Shown here: positions 1 through 7,035 of the stretch, one piece after another
Position numbering within the stretch: position 1 is the first letter of the stretch
Layout: each line of letters starts with the position of its first letter
Assembly (NCBI GenBank): GCA_012064415.1
Contig: SSNU01002970.1
Coordinates: forward strand, 1-10,686
DNA length: 10,686 nt
Source: Gyrodactylus bullatarudis
Taxonomy: Eukaryota; Platyhelminthes; Monogenea; Gyrodactylidea; Gyrodactylidae
Direction: 5' to 3'
Program-made: the position numbers and the translations under genes
Notes under the pieces: generated by a model
What the model was told of the DNA's origin: nothing
The model's input: only the letters and a program-made list of their open reading frames with translations
The model's database searches: none

Positions 1-145
1 AATTCACTAAAAACTCATTCATAATTCATGTTCTTCCTATCTTTAACAAACACGAGATCGATTAATGTCCTATTTTTATTTTTGTATTTATTTTTTCAAT
101 ATAGATTCTATTTCTACCAAAAAAAAAGATATACAAAATTAAGGG
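1..145. other. window-edge sequence without a supported gene
   Basis: This stretch is AT-rich with T and A runs. No gene is supported. On the minus strand, bases 75 to 15 read as RTLIDLVFVKDRK and end at a TGA. This resembles the S/T-x-IDL(I/V) stretch near the end of the endonuclease domain of jockey/CR1-type non-LTR retrotransposons. It is too short to assign and stops surround it, so it is at most a trace of a LINE. Confidence 0.3.
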
Positions 146-382
146 TGAATTAAATCAGAAATAAGCCCTGTATGATTAGGCTTGCTCAATGTACCTCAAG
201 TGAAGTATGGATAATAGTATTCGAGGATTTGTATATAATCATAGACTCGAATAGACTACAATAGAAAAGAATAGTACTTAATAGCACTCAGGTTTTTGAT
301 TGATTCTCATTGGCTAACGCAAAACTCCCCCCCCTAAATGGAGTTTTTCGCTGTACCCGAAGTGAAGTGTTACCGAAAATTT
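146..382 (+). mobile_element. mariner-like element, 5' fragment (copy 1)
   Basis: This segment aligns almost base for base with 5167-5410 further along the window. The main difference is an 11-base stretch (gaaatgtattg) present only in the second copy, after the shared aatag. It contains an untranslated leader, a run of eight C, then an ATG at 338 whose frame begins MEFFAVPEVKCYRKF. That matches the first residues of the second copy, where the frame runs on into a mariner-type helix-turn-helix. Here homology stops near 376-382 and unrelated sequence follows, so only the 5' end survives. Both copies start matching at the same place (tgaatta), which may mark the element's end, but I see no clear terminal inverted repeat. 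The mariner assignment rests on copy 2. Confidence 0.75.
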
Positions 383-658
383 CATTTGATAATAATAATG
401 GAGCAATAGCGAAATATGGCAAAATTTTCTTGTTCTTCAGAAATCTTAGAGGAGAAAGGATGATACCGCCTTATTCATATTGAACTTCTATTCATCACAT
501 TTAAAAAATTAAGAATTACTACCCTACTAATTAGTGATTATTCCTATAATCTTTCGGTACTTCAAACAATATCTTGATTACTCTCAAGAATAGACTTTTT
601 TTGAAAAACATTGAAAAATAAAATCAAGACCAATAAATATTATTCAAAATATAAGAAT
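383..658. other. non-coding AT-rich stretch
   Basis: I see no gene, RNA or recognisable element here. It lies between the truncated mariner fragment and the poly(A) signal of the minus-strand gene, so it is downstream flank of that gene. Confidence 0.5.
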
Positions 659-664
659 TTTATT
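659..664 (-). terminator. poly(A) signal of the 680-residue gene
   Basis: The plus-strand TTTATT reads AATAAA on the minus strand and lies 29 bases after the TAG stop codon at 693-695. This is a plausible cleavage and polyadenylation signal giving a very short 3' untranslated region. Confidence 0.7.
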
Positions 665-692
665 CATGTTTCCAAAATATATTACAACTGAA

Positions 693-2735
693 CTAATTTC
701 TGCTTCTTGCTAGTTTATCAAATTCACAATCGAGATTATCTGTGTCCTTCTGGATTAATTCGGTTAAGCAAGTAGGTGTAGGAACTCCTAGGGGACTGGA
801 TGCTTCTACTTGCTCAAAGAAATTTACACATTTAACTTGGTATACAAAATCAAATTTACTAATGAATCTAGCCAACACTGCAAGGATTTCATCACCAGTA
901 GAAGGATGTTTTACTTTTGAGTGACTAATTGAACGACACTTGTACATCTTAATGGCCTCTTCATAGACTTTAGCTCTTTGATCCTCAAGGGATTCTTTTG
1001 CTAAAAGTTCATCTATTGTCCAATAGACGATCCACATGAAGAAAAACATGAGGGCAGATTCCCACCTGAGAAATCTTCCACCGTGGAAATGTTTATGATG
1101 GAATACATGGCTACCAGTTTGACATAGGAGTCTTTGAATATGGCTTATATCATTTTTAATTTCTAATAAATCGTCTGAAAATTTGATTAGATCGCTGATA
1201 TTTTTCATCATACCCATAATATTTTGGGGGCTATATTCACATTCAAATTTCAGATTAAACTGCCTAACCAAATTTAACACTTTCGTTGATTTCGGGAGTT
1301 TTTGAAGGAACTTTATGAGAATTTTCAGAATCTTTCTAAATTCATCGTCAAGTTTATTACTGTCGCCTAATTTCATCAGGTTTATCACCCTGTTTTCTCC
1401 TGAATTCATTGCTTCAAGGACTAATTGCCATAAATCGTCTGGTGATCCACATCTTGCCTGAATAGCCATATGAGTCGCCCAAGCTGCACAAGTTAAGGTT
1501 ATATCAGACGAATTGCCCGTGCAACAATCATAGAGGTCTACATCGCTAGCAAATATCACTGATTGTATCTGGGCGTCATTTGTTCCTTCTTTCTGTGATA
1601 TCAGCGTGTTTTCTAAAAATTTCCTGTAGAGTTCTAATCCAGATGTCCTATCTTTTAGGTGATAAACCCAATCTTGCTTTGTGAGTTTGAAAAAACTCAG
1701 GAGATATTTATCTGTTTCTACCTTATTTTCATATTTTTGAAGACTTTGACCCAAACATAGAGGATTTTGACACTCTCCGACTGATTCAAAATCAGGTTCT
1801 ATTACCGTGTAATCGGAATTAAGCTGTTTGATTATTTTTTCCAATTCCTTTAATATACTTTTTGAAACTTTTGAATTTATTTTATCCTCGTGGCTTGCGG
1901 TTTTCTGTACGTATATAGTTTTCGCAGCCTTCCAAGTTTGTTCCTTGATCAGTTTCCTTGTTATAGGATCCAATTTATTTTCTAGCCTATGTATCAAATA
2001 AACTATTGCCCAGTATACTATCCACATAAGAAGATATACTAGGCAAGATGTCTTGCATAGATGAGTTGTTCCTTCCTTGGTTAATGAATATGAAGTATAT
2101 ATAAAGTTGTAATTGCCAGTTTGGCATATAAAGGCATGGAAATTGCTCGCATTTGCCATTACAAGTTTTAGCATATCCTTTAAACTATCTAATGTTTTTA
2201 ATTTCTGGCCTAATTTCTCCTTCCCGAACATTGGTTTATTCTCCAGAATTAAGTCCATCCTTGGACTATAGTCGCCATAGATTCTTTCAATTTTGCTAAG
2301 AAATGATTCAAGTCTGTTGAGTATTTCACGTACTATCTGACATGTAAACTTTATGAATAAAATCATTATAGCTCTCTCGTGACTTTCAATCTTTCGGAAC
2401 ACTCCAAGGATATCGTCCCACAAGTCTTTGGGATTTTCACACCTCGCATAAATAACTAGGAAAGTTATATAGGCTACTACGACCATCATCTTGCCGGTTG
2501 GATCTGTAGCATCGTTATAACTCTTGAAGAGATTCATATCCCCGCTATATACTACAAGCTTGAAGCAATTCATTTTTCCCCTCGAACCTTTGTTGTTTAA
2601 ATCTTCGAGTAAGTATTCTAAAAGTTTTTCGTACAATTCAAAGCCATCTTCTTCTCCGAGATATTTCAACAGATGTTGTTTATCGATTGCGAAAAATTCG
2701 CCAAGATAAACATCGGAAATGATCCTTTCTTTCAT
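693..2735 (-). CDS. two-unit protein of unknown family, 680 aa, single exon
   Basis: I do not recognise this protein. It has no intron and is built from two diverged copies of one unit, about residues 1-338 and 339-680. Shared motifs recur about 330 residues apart: YLxxFF at 10-15 and 344-349, ARC-x2-P-x-DLW at 97-106 and 427-436, YSP at 156-158 and 501-503, CQTG at 204-207 and 538-541, MWIVYW at 237-242 and 567-572, and P-x-CL followed by QK near 325-334 and 654-663. The spacing shows a fusion of two complete units rather than an internal patch. The chain looks mostly alpha-helical. The helix carrying MWIVYW is strongly hydrophobic (about 231-248 and 561-578), as is 83-97, so membrane insertion or a buried core are both possible. 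There is no N-terminal signal peptide. The frame opens after an in-frame TAA at 2820-2822, and its first ATG is at 2735, 18 bases after the predicted transcription start, with A at -3. Codons before it would lie in the promoter. Function is unknown; that it is expressed is inferred from the intact frame, promoter and poly(A) signal. Confidence 0.85.
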   Translation of the reverse strand: MKERIISDVYLGEFFAIDKQHLLKYLGEEDGFELYEKLLEYLLEDLNNKGSRGKMNCFKLVVYSGDMNLFKSYNDATDPTGKMMVVVAYITFLVIYARCENPKDLWDDILGVFRKIESHERAIMILFIKFTCQIVREILNRLESFLSKIERIYGDYSPRMDLILENKPMFGKEKLGQKLKTLDSLKDMLKLVMANASNFHAFICQTGNYNFIYTSYSLTKEGTTHLCKTSCLVYLLMWIVYWAIVYLIHRLENKLDPITRKLIKEQTWKAAKTIYVQKTASHEDKINSKVSKSILKELEKIIKQLNSDYTVIEPDFESVGECQNPLCLGQSLQKYENKVETDKYLLSFFKLTKQDWVYHLKDRTSGLELYRKFLENTLISQKEGTNDAQIQSVIFASDVDLYDCCTGNSSDITLTCAAWATHMAIQARCGSPDDLWQLVLEAMNSGENRVINLMKLGDSNKLDDEFRKILKILIKFLQKLPKSTKVLNLVRQFNLKFECEYSPQNIMGMMKNISDLIKFSDDLLEIKNDISHIQRLLCQTGSHVFHHKHFHGGRFLRWESALMFFFMWIVYWTIDELLAKESLEDQRAKVYEEAIKMYKCRSISHSKVKHPSTGDEILAVLARFISKFDFVYQVKCVNFFEQVEASSPLGVPTPTCLTELIQKDTDNLDCEFDKLARSRN

Positions 2736-2749
2736 GTTAAGCGATAATA

Positions 2750-2783
2750 AACTGATCTGAAAACAGATTCCTTTATTTTTATA
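2750..2783 (-). promoter_or_regulatory. core promoter of the 680-residue gene (TATA plus initiator)
   Basis: On the minus strand TATAAAAATA runs from 2783 to 2774 and TCAGTT from 2755 to 2750. The initiator A at 2753 is 30 bases from the first T of the TATA box, the canonical distance. TCAGT is the arthropod initiator consensus. Transcription from 2753 leaves an 18-base leader before the ATG at 2735. This promoter supports the shorter protein over any start further upstream. Confidence 0.75.
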
Positions 2784-3360
2784 GAATTTGGAAATTGCGT
2801 CTAATTGAATCAAGCGCAATTAGAGATTTGAAAAGTTTATTTTGAAATTTTGAAAGATACTCGATTTCTTGAAAAGATTCTAACCTATTATAGTAACGAT
2901 AACGAAAAATCATCAAAAGTTATCTATACTGGTTTTTGAATGAATAAATTAGTCGTAGGATCAGTTAAATTTAATCATAAAAAAATGAGCCAATAAAATT
3001 GATGAATTGATTTTATCTATTGACCAATGAAATCGTTCCGAACTTGAACAATCAGAATACGAATTCTTTCTTATGAAAAATGATTAAATTATTTCAAGAA
3101 TATATGAAAGTTATTGAATTTTTTTAATCATTTCTTTCTATTTGCGCATCAATTTTGTGAAAAGATTTCTCGGAAAAATTAGTCACTTTAATTAATCTTC
3201 ACTTTTTTCTACACACATCTGCCTCTCGTTCTTTGAACTCAATGCAGAATGAAAATGAATGGGCTGAATAAATAAACTTTATCATTCAGGGTTTCAAAAC
3301 CAAGATCATAAGCATATCTACTTAAACGCCCTTGTTGACACTCCCACCAAGAGAAAACAG
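2784..3360. promoter_or_regulatory. shared upstream region of a divergent gene pair
   Basis: This AT-rich region lies between two outward-facing promoters, with predicted starts at 2753 (minus) and 3389 (plus). No gene is seen in it. Two CCAAT pentamers in the same orientation (2990-2994 and 3024-3028) flank an imperfect inverted repeat (caataaaat and attttatctattg). In such AT-rich DNA these may be chance. Any shared enhancer for the two genes would be expected here. Confidence 0.4.
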
Positions 3361-3392
3361 TATAAATAATATCGCCGAGAGCTCACTCAGTT
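3361..3392 (+). promoter_or_regulatory. core promoter of the lectin-like gene (TATA plus initiator)
   Basis: TATAAATA lies at 3361-3368 and TCAGTT at 3387-3392. The initiator A at 3389 is 28 bases after the first T of the TATA box. The predicted leader is only 10 bases, ending at the ATG at 3399, which has A at -3. The initiator hexamer is identical to that of the divergent neighbour. Confidence 0.8.
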
Positions 3393-3398
3393 AGAAGA

Positions 3399-3857
3399 AT
3401 GCTCAAGCAAATTCTTGTTGTAATCTTTGGCTTTATTGCTGCTATGAGCAATGCTCAGGCTAGCCGTAGTCCTTTCATAAGTACCGCTGCTTATAATTGG
3501 AAAGATGGTCGAGACTATTGTACCAGTATTGGCCTGGAAATTTTCACGCCAAAGGAACACCAGGATTATACAAGTATTGCCACGAAATGTGATGAATGCT
3601 GGGTTGGCCTTTTTGTCCTTGATACCAAACAAGAAATTCTCAAATCCCCAAATAATCAAATCTATGAGGTGTAAGTTTATAAATTTTATTTGTTATTTTG
3701 TACTTTCTATTCATCACATTGATAATTTCCTAGTGAATGGTCAAGTAAGGAGCCGGAAAATCTAGACCAGAATCGATGCCTTTATGAGAAGGACTCCAAA
3801 TTGTACAATCAAGATTGCACGTACATGAAAAAGGTTGCCTGCGTCAAGAAGCAATAA
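3399..3857 (+). CDS. secreted C-type-lectin-like protein, 131 aa, two exons
   Basis: Exon 1 is 3399-3670 and exon 2 is 3734-3857, joined across a valine codon. Residues 1-20 form a signal peptide (hydrophobic core LVVIFGFIA, small residues before the likely cut at SNA or AQA), so the product should be secreted. The remainder is one small C-type-lectin-like domain: WKDGRDYC (C41) on the first helix, the WVGL core at 68-71, an EPE triplet at 97-99, and the closing pattern C106-x12-C119-x7-C127. By family rules C41 pairs with C127 and C106 with C119. C64 and C67 (CDEC just before WVGL) are extra cysteines. The classical calcium and sugar site looks incomplete: EPE replaces EPN or QPD, and LYN stands where WND is expected before C119. 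Ca-dependent sugar binding is therefore doubtful, and protein binding or an immune or venom-like secreted role are alternatives. No second domain is present. Confident of the fold, not of the ligand. Confidence 0.88.
3671..3733 (+). other. 63-base phase-2 intron of the lectin-like gene
   Basis: The donor is GTAAGT at 3671 and the acceptor is TTTCCTAG ending at 3733. Splicing joins GT to TGAATGG and restores the EWSSKEPE stretch expected of a lectin-like domain. If the intron is retained, the frame reads GTG TAA across the donor and stops after residue 91. Confidence 0.85.
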
Positions 3858-3885
3858 AAACAATCAATATTTCCCATTTATTGTG

Positions 3886-3891
3886 AATAAA
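3886..3891 (+). terminator. poly(A) signal of the lectin-like gene
   Basis: AATAAA lies 28 bases after the stop codon at 3855-3857. A second AATAAA at 3853-3858 overlaps the stop codon itself, but is likely too early to be the signal used. Confidence 0.7.
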
Positions 3892-4363
3892 CATTTATAT
3901 CTCATTCGTCATTTTTCAATTAAATTTATCAATAGAAAAAACTAAATTAACATGAGAAACCAGAAACAAATTAGCTTTGGAAGTATACTCTATCAATTTC
4001 CTGATTGATCCTATCTTTAGAAATATTTCTTTATTGAATGAATAATAGAAAAAAAGATATAGAATTTTAAAATAATTTGTACAATATTCATGAAATCTGT
4101 CGGTTTGTAAAAAGGTCATAAATAAAATCTTGTTTTTGAAAAATCTATAAATTGGCGATTAATAAATCTGAAAAGTTTTAACGAAATCAATCTGGTAACT
4201 ATTACTAATGGAGATCAGGATAGAGAAGAGTATAAGAGTAATCAATTTTTGATCTTATATGTTCCATAATAATTTTTATGGAGTAGAGGTTCTCACAATT
4301 AGATAAATCATATCTATCGTGCAGGATGTTATAAGTGGAAAAGAGGAAATTATTTTGATAAAA
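3892..4363. other. non-coding AT-rich stretch
   Basis: I see no convincing gene or RNA. An open frame on the minus strand (3916-4119) has no homology I recognise and low-complexity composition. The region separates the lectin-like gene from a retrotransposon remnant. Confidence 0.45.
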
Positions 4364-5064
4364 TTAAAATAAAATTTTTCTTAAATTATAATTTCTTTCG
4401 ATTTTAACGGATGTTTCAGTGAATTTTTTAATGATAAAGGCAAAACGGCGAATCCATAGTGGATTTAGACCGGAAGCCAAGATCCGAGCATTGAAGAAAT
4501 CCAAATCAGGGTAAAGTGCATATAGGAATCTACTTTGGATTCTCTCGATATATCGAGCTTTTGTTCATTCGTTAAATTTGTGAGGAGGGGAGAAATATAA
4601 TCAAAGTGTGGGAGCACTAATGATTTATAAGCCTTATTTCTCAGGATTAGTGATTTTGAGAATTTGAGAAAATCATAGAATTAATTTTAGGTAAATTTGA
4701 GTAAGGATTTAATTTGAGTTTGTGATTTATACCGAAACCTAGATCAGAAGTAAAGGAGACAATTTCTCCAGGAAGTAGAAGCGATTCAAGTAGGGTTGTA
4801 GGGAGACCCAATGGGAGCATTATTTTGCATTTATCTCTGTTCATATAGAGCCCCATGGACTCAAGTGAATCTTTAAGTAGCGAGAAGTTGTGGTTGATTT
4901 TTATCAAGGGAGTTTTTCACCTTAAAGACGAATTTTAAATCGTCAGTGAACTTAAAAAGGGAACCCTCAGTACCCTCAAGGAGCTGAATATCAGCGAAAA
5001 AAATATTGAAGAGAAGAGGACCAATAGTGGAACCTTGAGGAACGAGAATATTGACTTTGATAGT
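4364..5064 (-). mobile_element. non-LTR retrotransposon remnant (reverse transcriptase, frameshifted)
   Basis: Read on the minus strand, the first frame (5064 to about 4915) gives VPQGSTIGPLLFN, the reverse transcriptase motif before the active site, then FTDDLKF, the active-site (F/Y)xDD motif with T in place of the usual A or V. A frameshift near 4910 moves the thumb region to a second frame, 4907-4647: LKDSLESMGLYMNRDKCKIM and a DLGFGINHKLK stretch. A further frame change brings KSLVLPHFDYISPLL near 4620-4575. Another shift at about 4545 gives RIQSRFLYALYPDLDFF and LASGLNPLWIRRFA, ending at a TAA at 4364-4366. The order palm, thumb and C-terminal domain is that of jockey/CR1-like LINEs. 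The endonuclease and the first catalytic Asp are missing, consistent with 5' truncation, and several frameshifts make it inactive. The exact clade cannot be fixed by eye. Confidence 0.82.
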
Positions 5065-5102
5065 TTAAGTTAGCTAAATTTTGAGCATAAAAACCTTCTA
5101 AT

Positions 5103-5151
5103 AACTTGATTAATAAACAAGAAAAAGTTGAGCTAAATTAATAATCAAGTT
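5103..5151. repeat. 10-base inverted repeat (possible hairpin)
   Basis: AACTTGATTA at 5103-5112 and TAATCAAGTT at 5142-5151 are exact reverse complements with 29 bases between them. They lie between the LINE remnant and the mariner copy. No function is evident. Confidence 0.5.
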
Positions 5152-5166
5152 CTATGAAAAAATTGT

Positions 5167-5820
5167 TGAATTAATTCAGAAATAAGCCCTGTATGATTAG
5201 GCTTGCTCAATGTACCTCAAGTGAAGTATGGATAATAGTATTCGAGGATTTGTATATAATCATAGACTCGAATAGACTACAATAGAAAAGAATAGTACTT
5301 AATAGGAAATGTATTGCACTCAGGTTTTTGATTGATTCTCATTGGCTAACGCAAAACTCCCCCCCCTAAATGGAGTTTTTCGCTGTACCCGAAATGAAGT
5401 GTTACCAAATTTTCGATAACAAAGATAAGAGAAAGTTAATCGCATATGAGTTTCTTCAGAAAACTGGACAATCAGAGACTTTAAGGAAACTTGAATCTTG
5501 TTCCGGAGATCGAATAAAACATATTTCGTTGGAACTCAAAGATTTCAGTAGATGATGAATCAGGTCGACCTTCAACCGTCGATAAATTTTTGATTGATGA
5601 AGCAATTGAGGAGCAACCATCGTCATCTACAAGGGACTGTCACTTCTCAAAGATATCTAGATAAATTAAGGCAAATGGTTGCCAAATTAAAGGAAATTTT
5701 CCCAAGATTCAGAAGGATTTCATTCCAACAAGATAACGCCCGACCTCATCTGGGAAGAGATGTCAAAATATTTTTTCAAGATGAGAATATCGATGTCATA
5801 GAACATCCTCCTTATGTTAA
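5167..5820 (+). pseudogene. mariner-like element, internally deleted transposase (copy 2)
   Basis: The leader matches 146-382. The transposase frame starts at the ATG at 5370 and reads MEFFAVPEMKCYQIF, then a helix-turn-helix region (RKLIAYEFLQKTGQSETLRK). A frameshift before 5521 moves it to a second frame with RWNSKISVDDESGRPSTVD, which matches the RWF...SGRPS linker typical of mariner transposases. A third frame from about 5633 gives GTVTSQRYLDKLRQM and then FQQDNARPH, with the second catalytic Asp at 5732-5734, and ends in HPPY where intact elements continue SPDL. The piece between the SGRPS linker and GTVTS, which carries the first catalytic Asp, is absent. Mariner transposases are about 345 residues, so well over a third is gone. 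The product cannot be active. Sequence after 5820 no longer looks like transposase and I see no 3' terminal repeat. Confidence 0.85.
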
Positions 5821-5853
5821 AATATTAAAAAAAGAATTATATTTTATAGAGAT

Positions 5854-5875
5854 ATGTACAATGTACATTGTACAT
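5854..5875. repeat. 22-base perfect palindrome
   Basis: ATGTACAATGT is followed immediately by its exact reverse complement with no spacer. It lies just past the last recognisable transposase residues. It could form a cruciform or be a dimeric binding site, or be chance. Confidence 0.6.
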
Positions 5876-5941
5876 TTCGCCAGGTCTCGTCAGTCTCAAT
5901 TCCTGGTTCAATATTTAATAAAAATTTTGAAATGTCTATGA

Positions 5942-6031
5942 ATGAAATTGTAAATCTTCTCTTGAGTAATTCCAATTAATGAAGAAACAAAAGACTTTTC
6001 TAGTATTCAGGTAGAAAAGAAAAATTAAAAA
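5942..6031. other. short unassigned stretch
   Basis: Nothing is recognised between the mariner remnant and the 3' end of the first Penelope-like fragment. Confidence 0.4.
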
Positions 6032-6887
6032 TCAATTGGGCCACGGTAGTTCTAAATTGTGCGTGTAGTTCTTTTGAATATACAGATTTGGATCTTCCTT
6101 CATGATGTAAAACTTCTCTCTGATTTTGAGGTCCTTCGTTTGAATTTTTAAATATAATTCTGAAATTGCTTTCGTTCGCCTCACACCCGCATCCATCAAT
6201 GTGTTTTTTAATTGACGAACTATTTTTGTTTAAATGTTCATCAATCCTAATCGCTAATATTATCTATATATCTAGCTCCGCATGATGCCTTGAAGCGATA
6301 AATGAGATTAGATTGTTCCGATTCTTTCAGCTTGTCTTTGAGTTGAAATCTGAATAGACTTGAGGTTTTGTATAGAACCTTCAATTGTATATCATTGTAT
6401 TGTTCATTTACAAGTAAATTCAGTTTTCATAGCTGAATCCATCTCCTTTAAAGTTTAACTTCATGTAGATAGGGATAGCTCCTTCAGTTTGTTCTTGTTC
6501 TACCGGTTGAGTTGCTTCATCGTCTAAAGCTTTTTGTATGTATTTCTGAACAAATCTTTCAGGATATCCGTTTTCTTCCAGTCTTCTTCGGATTTCATTG
6601 ATCTCATTCAAAACTTCTTCTTCACTGACTATTCTTTTGACCCTTTTCACAAGTCCTATTATTAATCCTGATTTATAACTCTTTGGACAATAAATCGAGA
6701 AATTTAAGTATGTTCCTGTGTCTGTTTTTTTCCTGTAAATGTTTCTTTTTATGCCCCCATCAGATTTTCTCGTTAGCTTTACATCTAAGAAGCTTATGGA
6801 ATTTTCTATTTCTTGTTCCTTTGTAAATTTGATGTTTGGATGTATCAAATTCATTTCTCTAATTGTGGAACACCTTCTCCGGAACAA
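6032..6887 (-). mobile_element. Penelope-like element fragment A (RT thumb plus GIY-YIG)
   Basis: On the minus strand the first open frame (6887-6420) gives IHPNIKFTKEQEIENSISF, FLDVKLTRK, NIYRKKTDTGTY and later ENGYPERFVQKYI. This is the reverse transcriptase thumb and linker pattern of Penelope-like elements. That frame ends at 6420. After frameshifts the GIY-YIG endonuclease remnant follows: LKVLYKTSSLF, LIYRFKASCGARYID, then RIDEHLNKNSSSIKKHI and a CGCE segment. A last frame carries DLKIREKFYIMKEDPNLY and ends LELPWPN at a TGA (6032-6034). The YIG motif is damaged (YID) and stops follow it, so the endonuclease is dead. The catalytic reverse transcriptase palm is absent, consistent with 5' truncation near 6887. 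It shares its domain order and LPWP terminus with the fragment at 9870-10686. Confidence 0.85.
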
Positions 6888-7035
6888 GTGTTAAAGAAAT
6901 TTGATACTGATATTTGGTATCACCATTAGATTTCGAATTCGCCTGAAGAAATTTACAAAAAATTGTCATTATTGTGGGAAATCGAACCAATTGAATCTTT
7001 TGATTATAATTATCACGAAGGTAAATTATCCTAAA
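6880..7035 (+). pseudogene. possible coding remnant, doubtful BEL/Pao-like
   Basis: One plus-strand frame reads VLKKFDTDIWYHH, a TAG, then ISNSPEEIYKKLSLLWEIE and a few further residues before a TAA at about 7031. The SPEE...L..LWEIE spacing faintly resembles the L..FWEIE stretch before the reverse transcriptase of BEL/Pao LTR elements. It is short, has an internal stop and no neighbouring support, so this is a weak suggestion. Confidence 0.2.

Noticed and set aside
742..924. Plus-strand frame inside the 680-residue gene
   Set aside because: It is antisense shadow of a long intact coding frame.
2736..2819. Upstream extension of the 680-residue frame by 28 codons starting at TTG
   Set aside because: It would start with a non-ATG codon and spans the TATA box and initiator. 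The repeat structure begins at the ATG at 2735.
3387..3659. Minus-strand open frame opposite exon 1 of the lectin-like gene
   Set aside because: It is antisense to a well-supported coding exon and has no recognisable domain.
486..3720. Shared 16-mer TTCTATTCATCACATT at 486-501 and in the lectin-gene intron at 3705-3720
   Set aside because: The match does not extend on either side, and AT-rich sequence makes isolated matches of this length plausible.
3916..4119. Minus-strand open frame of 67 codons
   Set aside because: It is rich in F, Y, K, I and N as expected from AT-rich DNA, with no domain, promoter or conserved motif.
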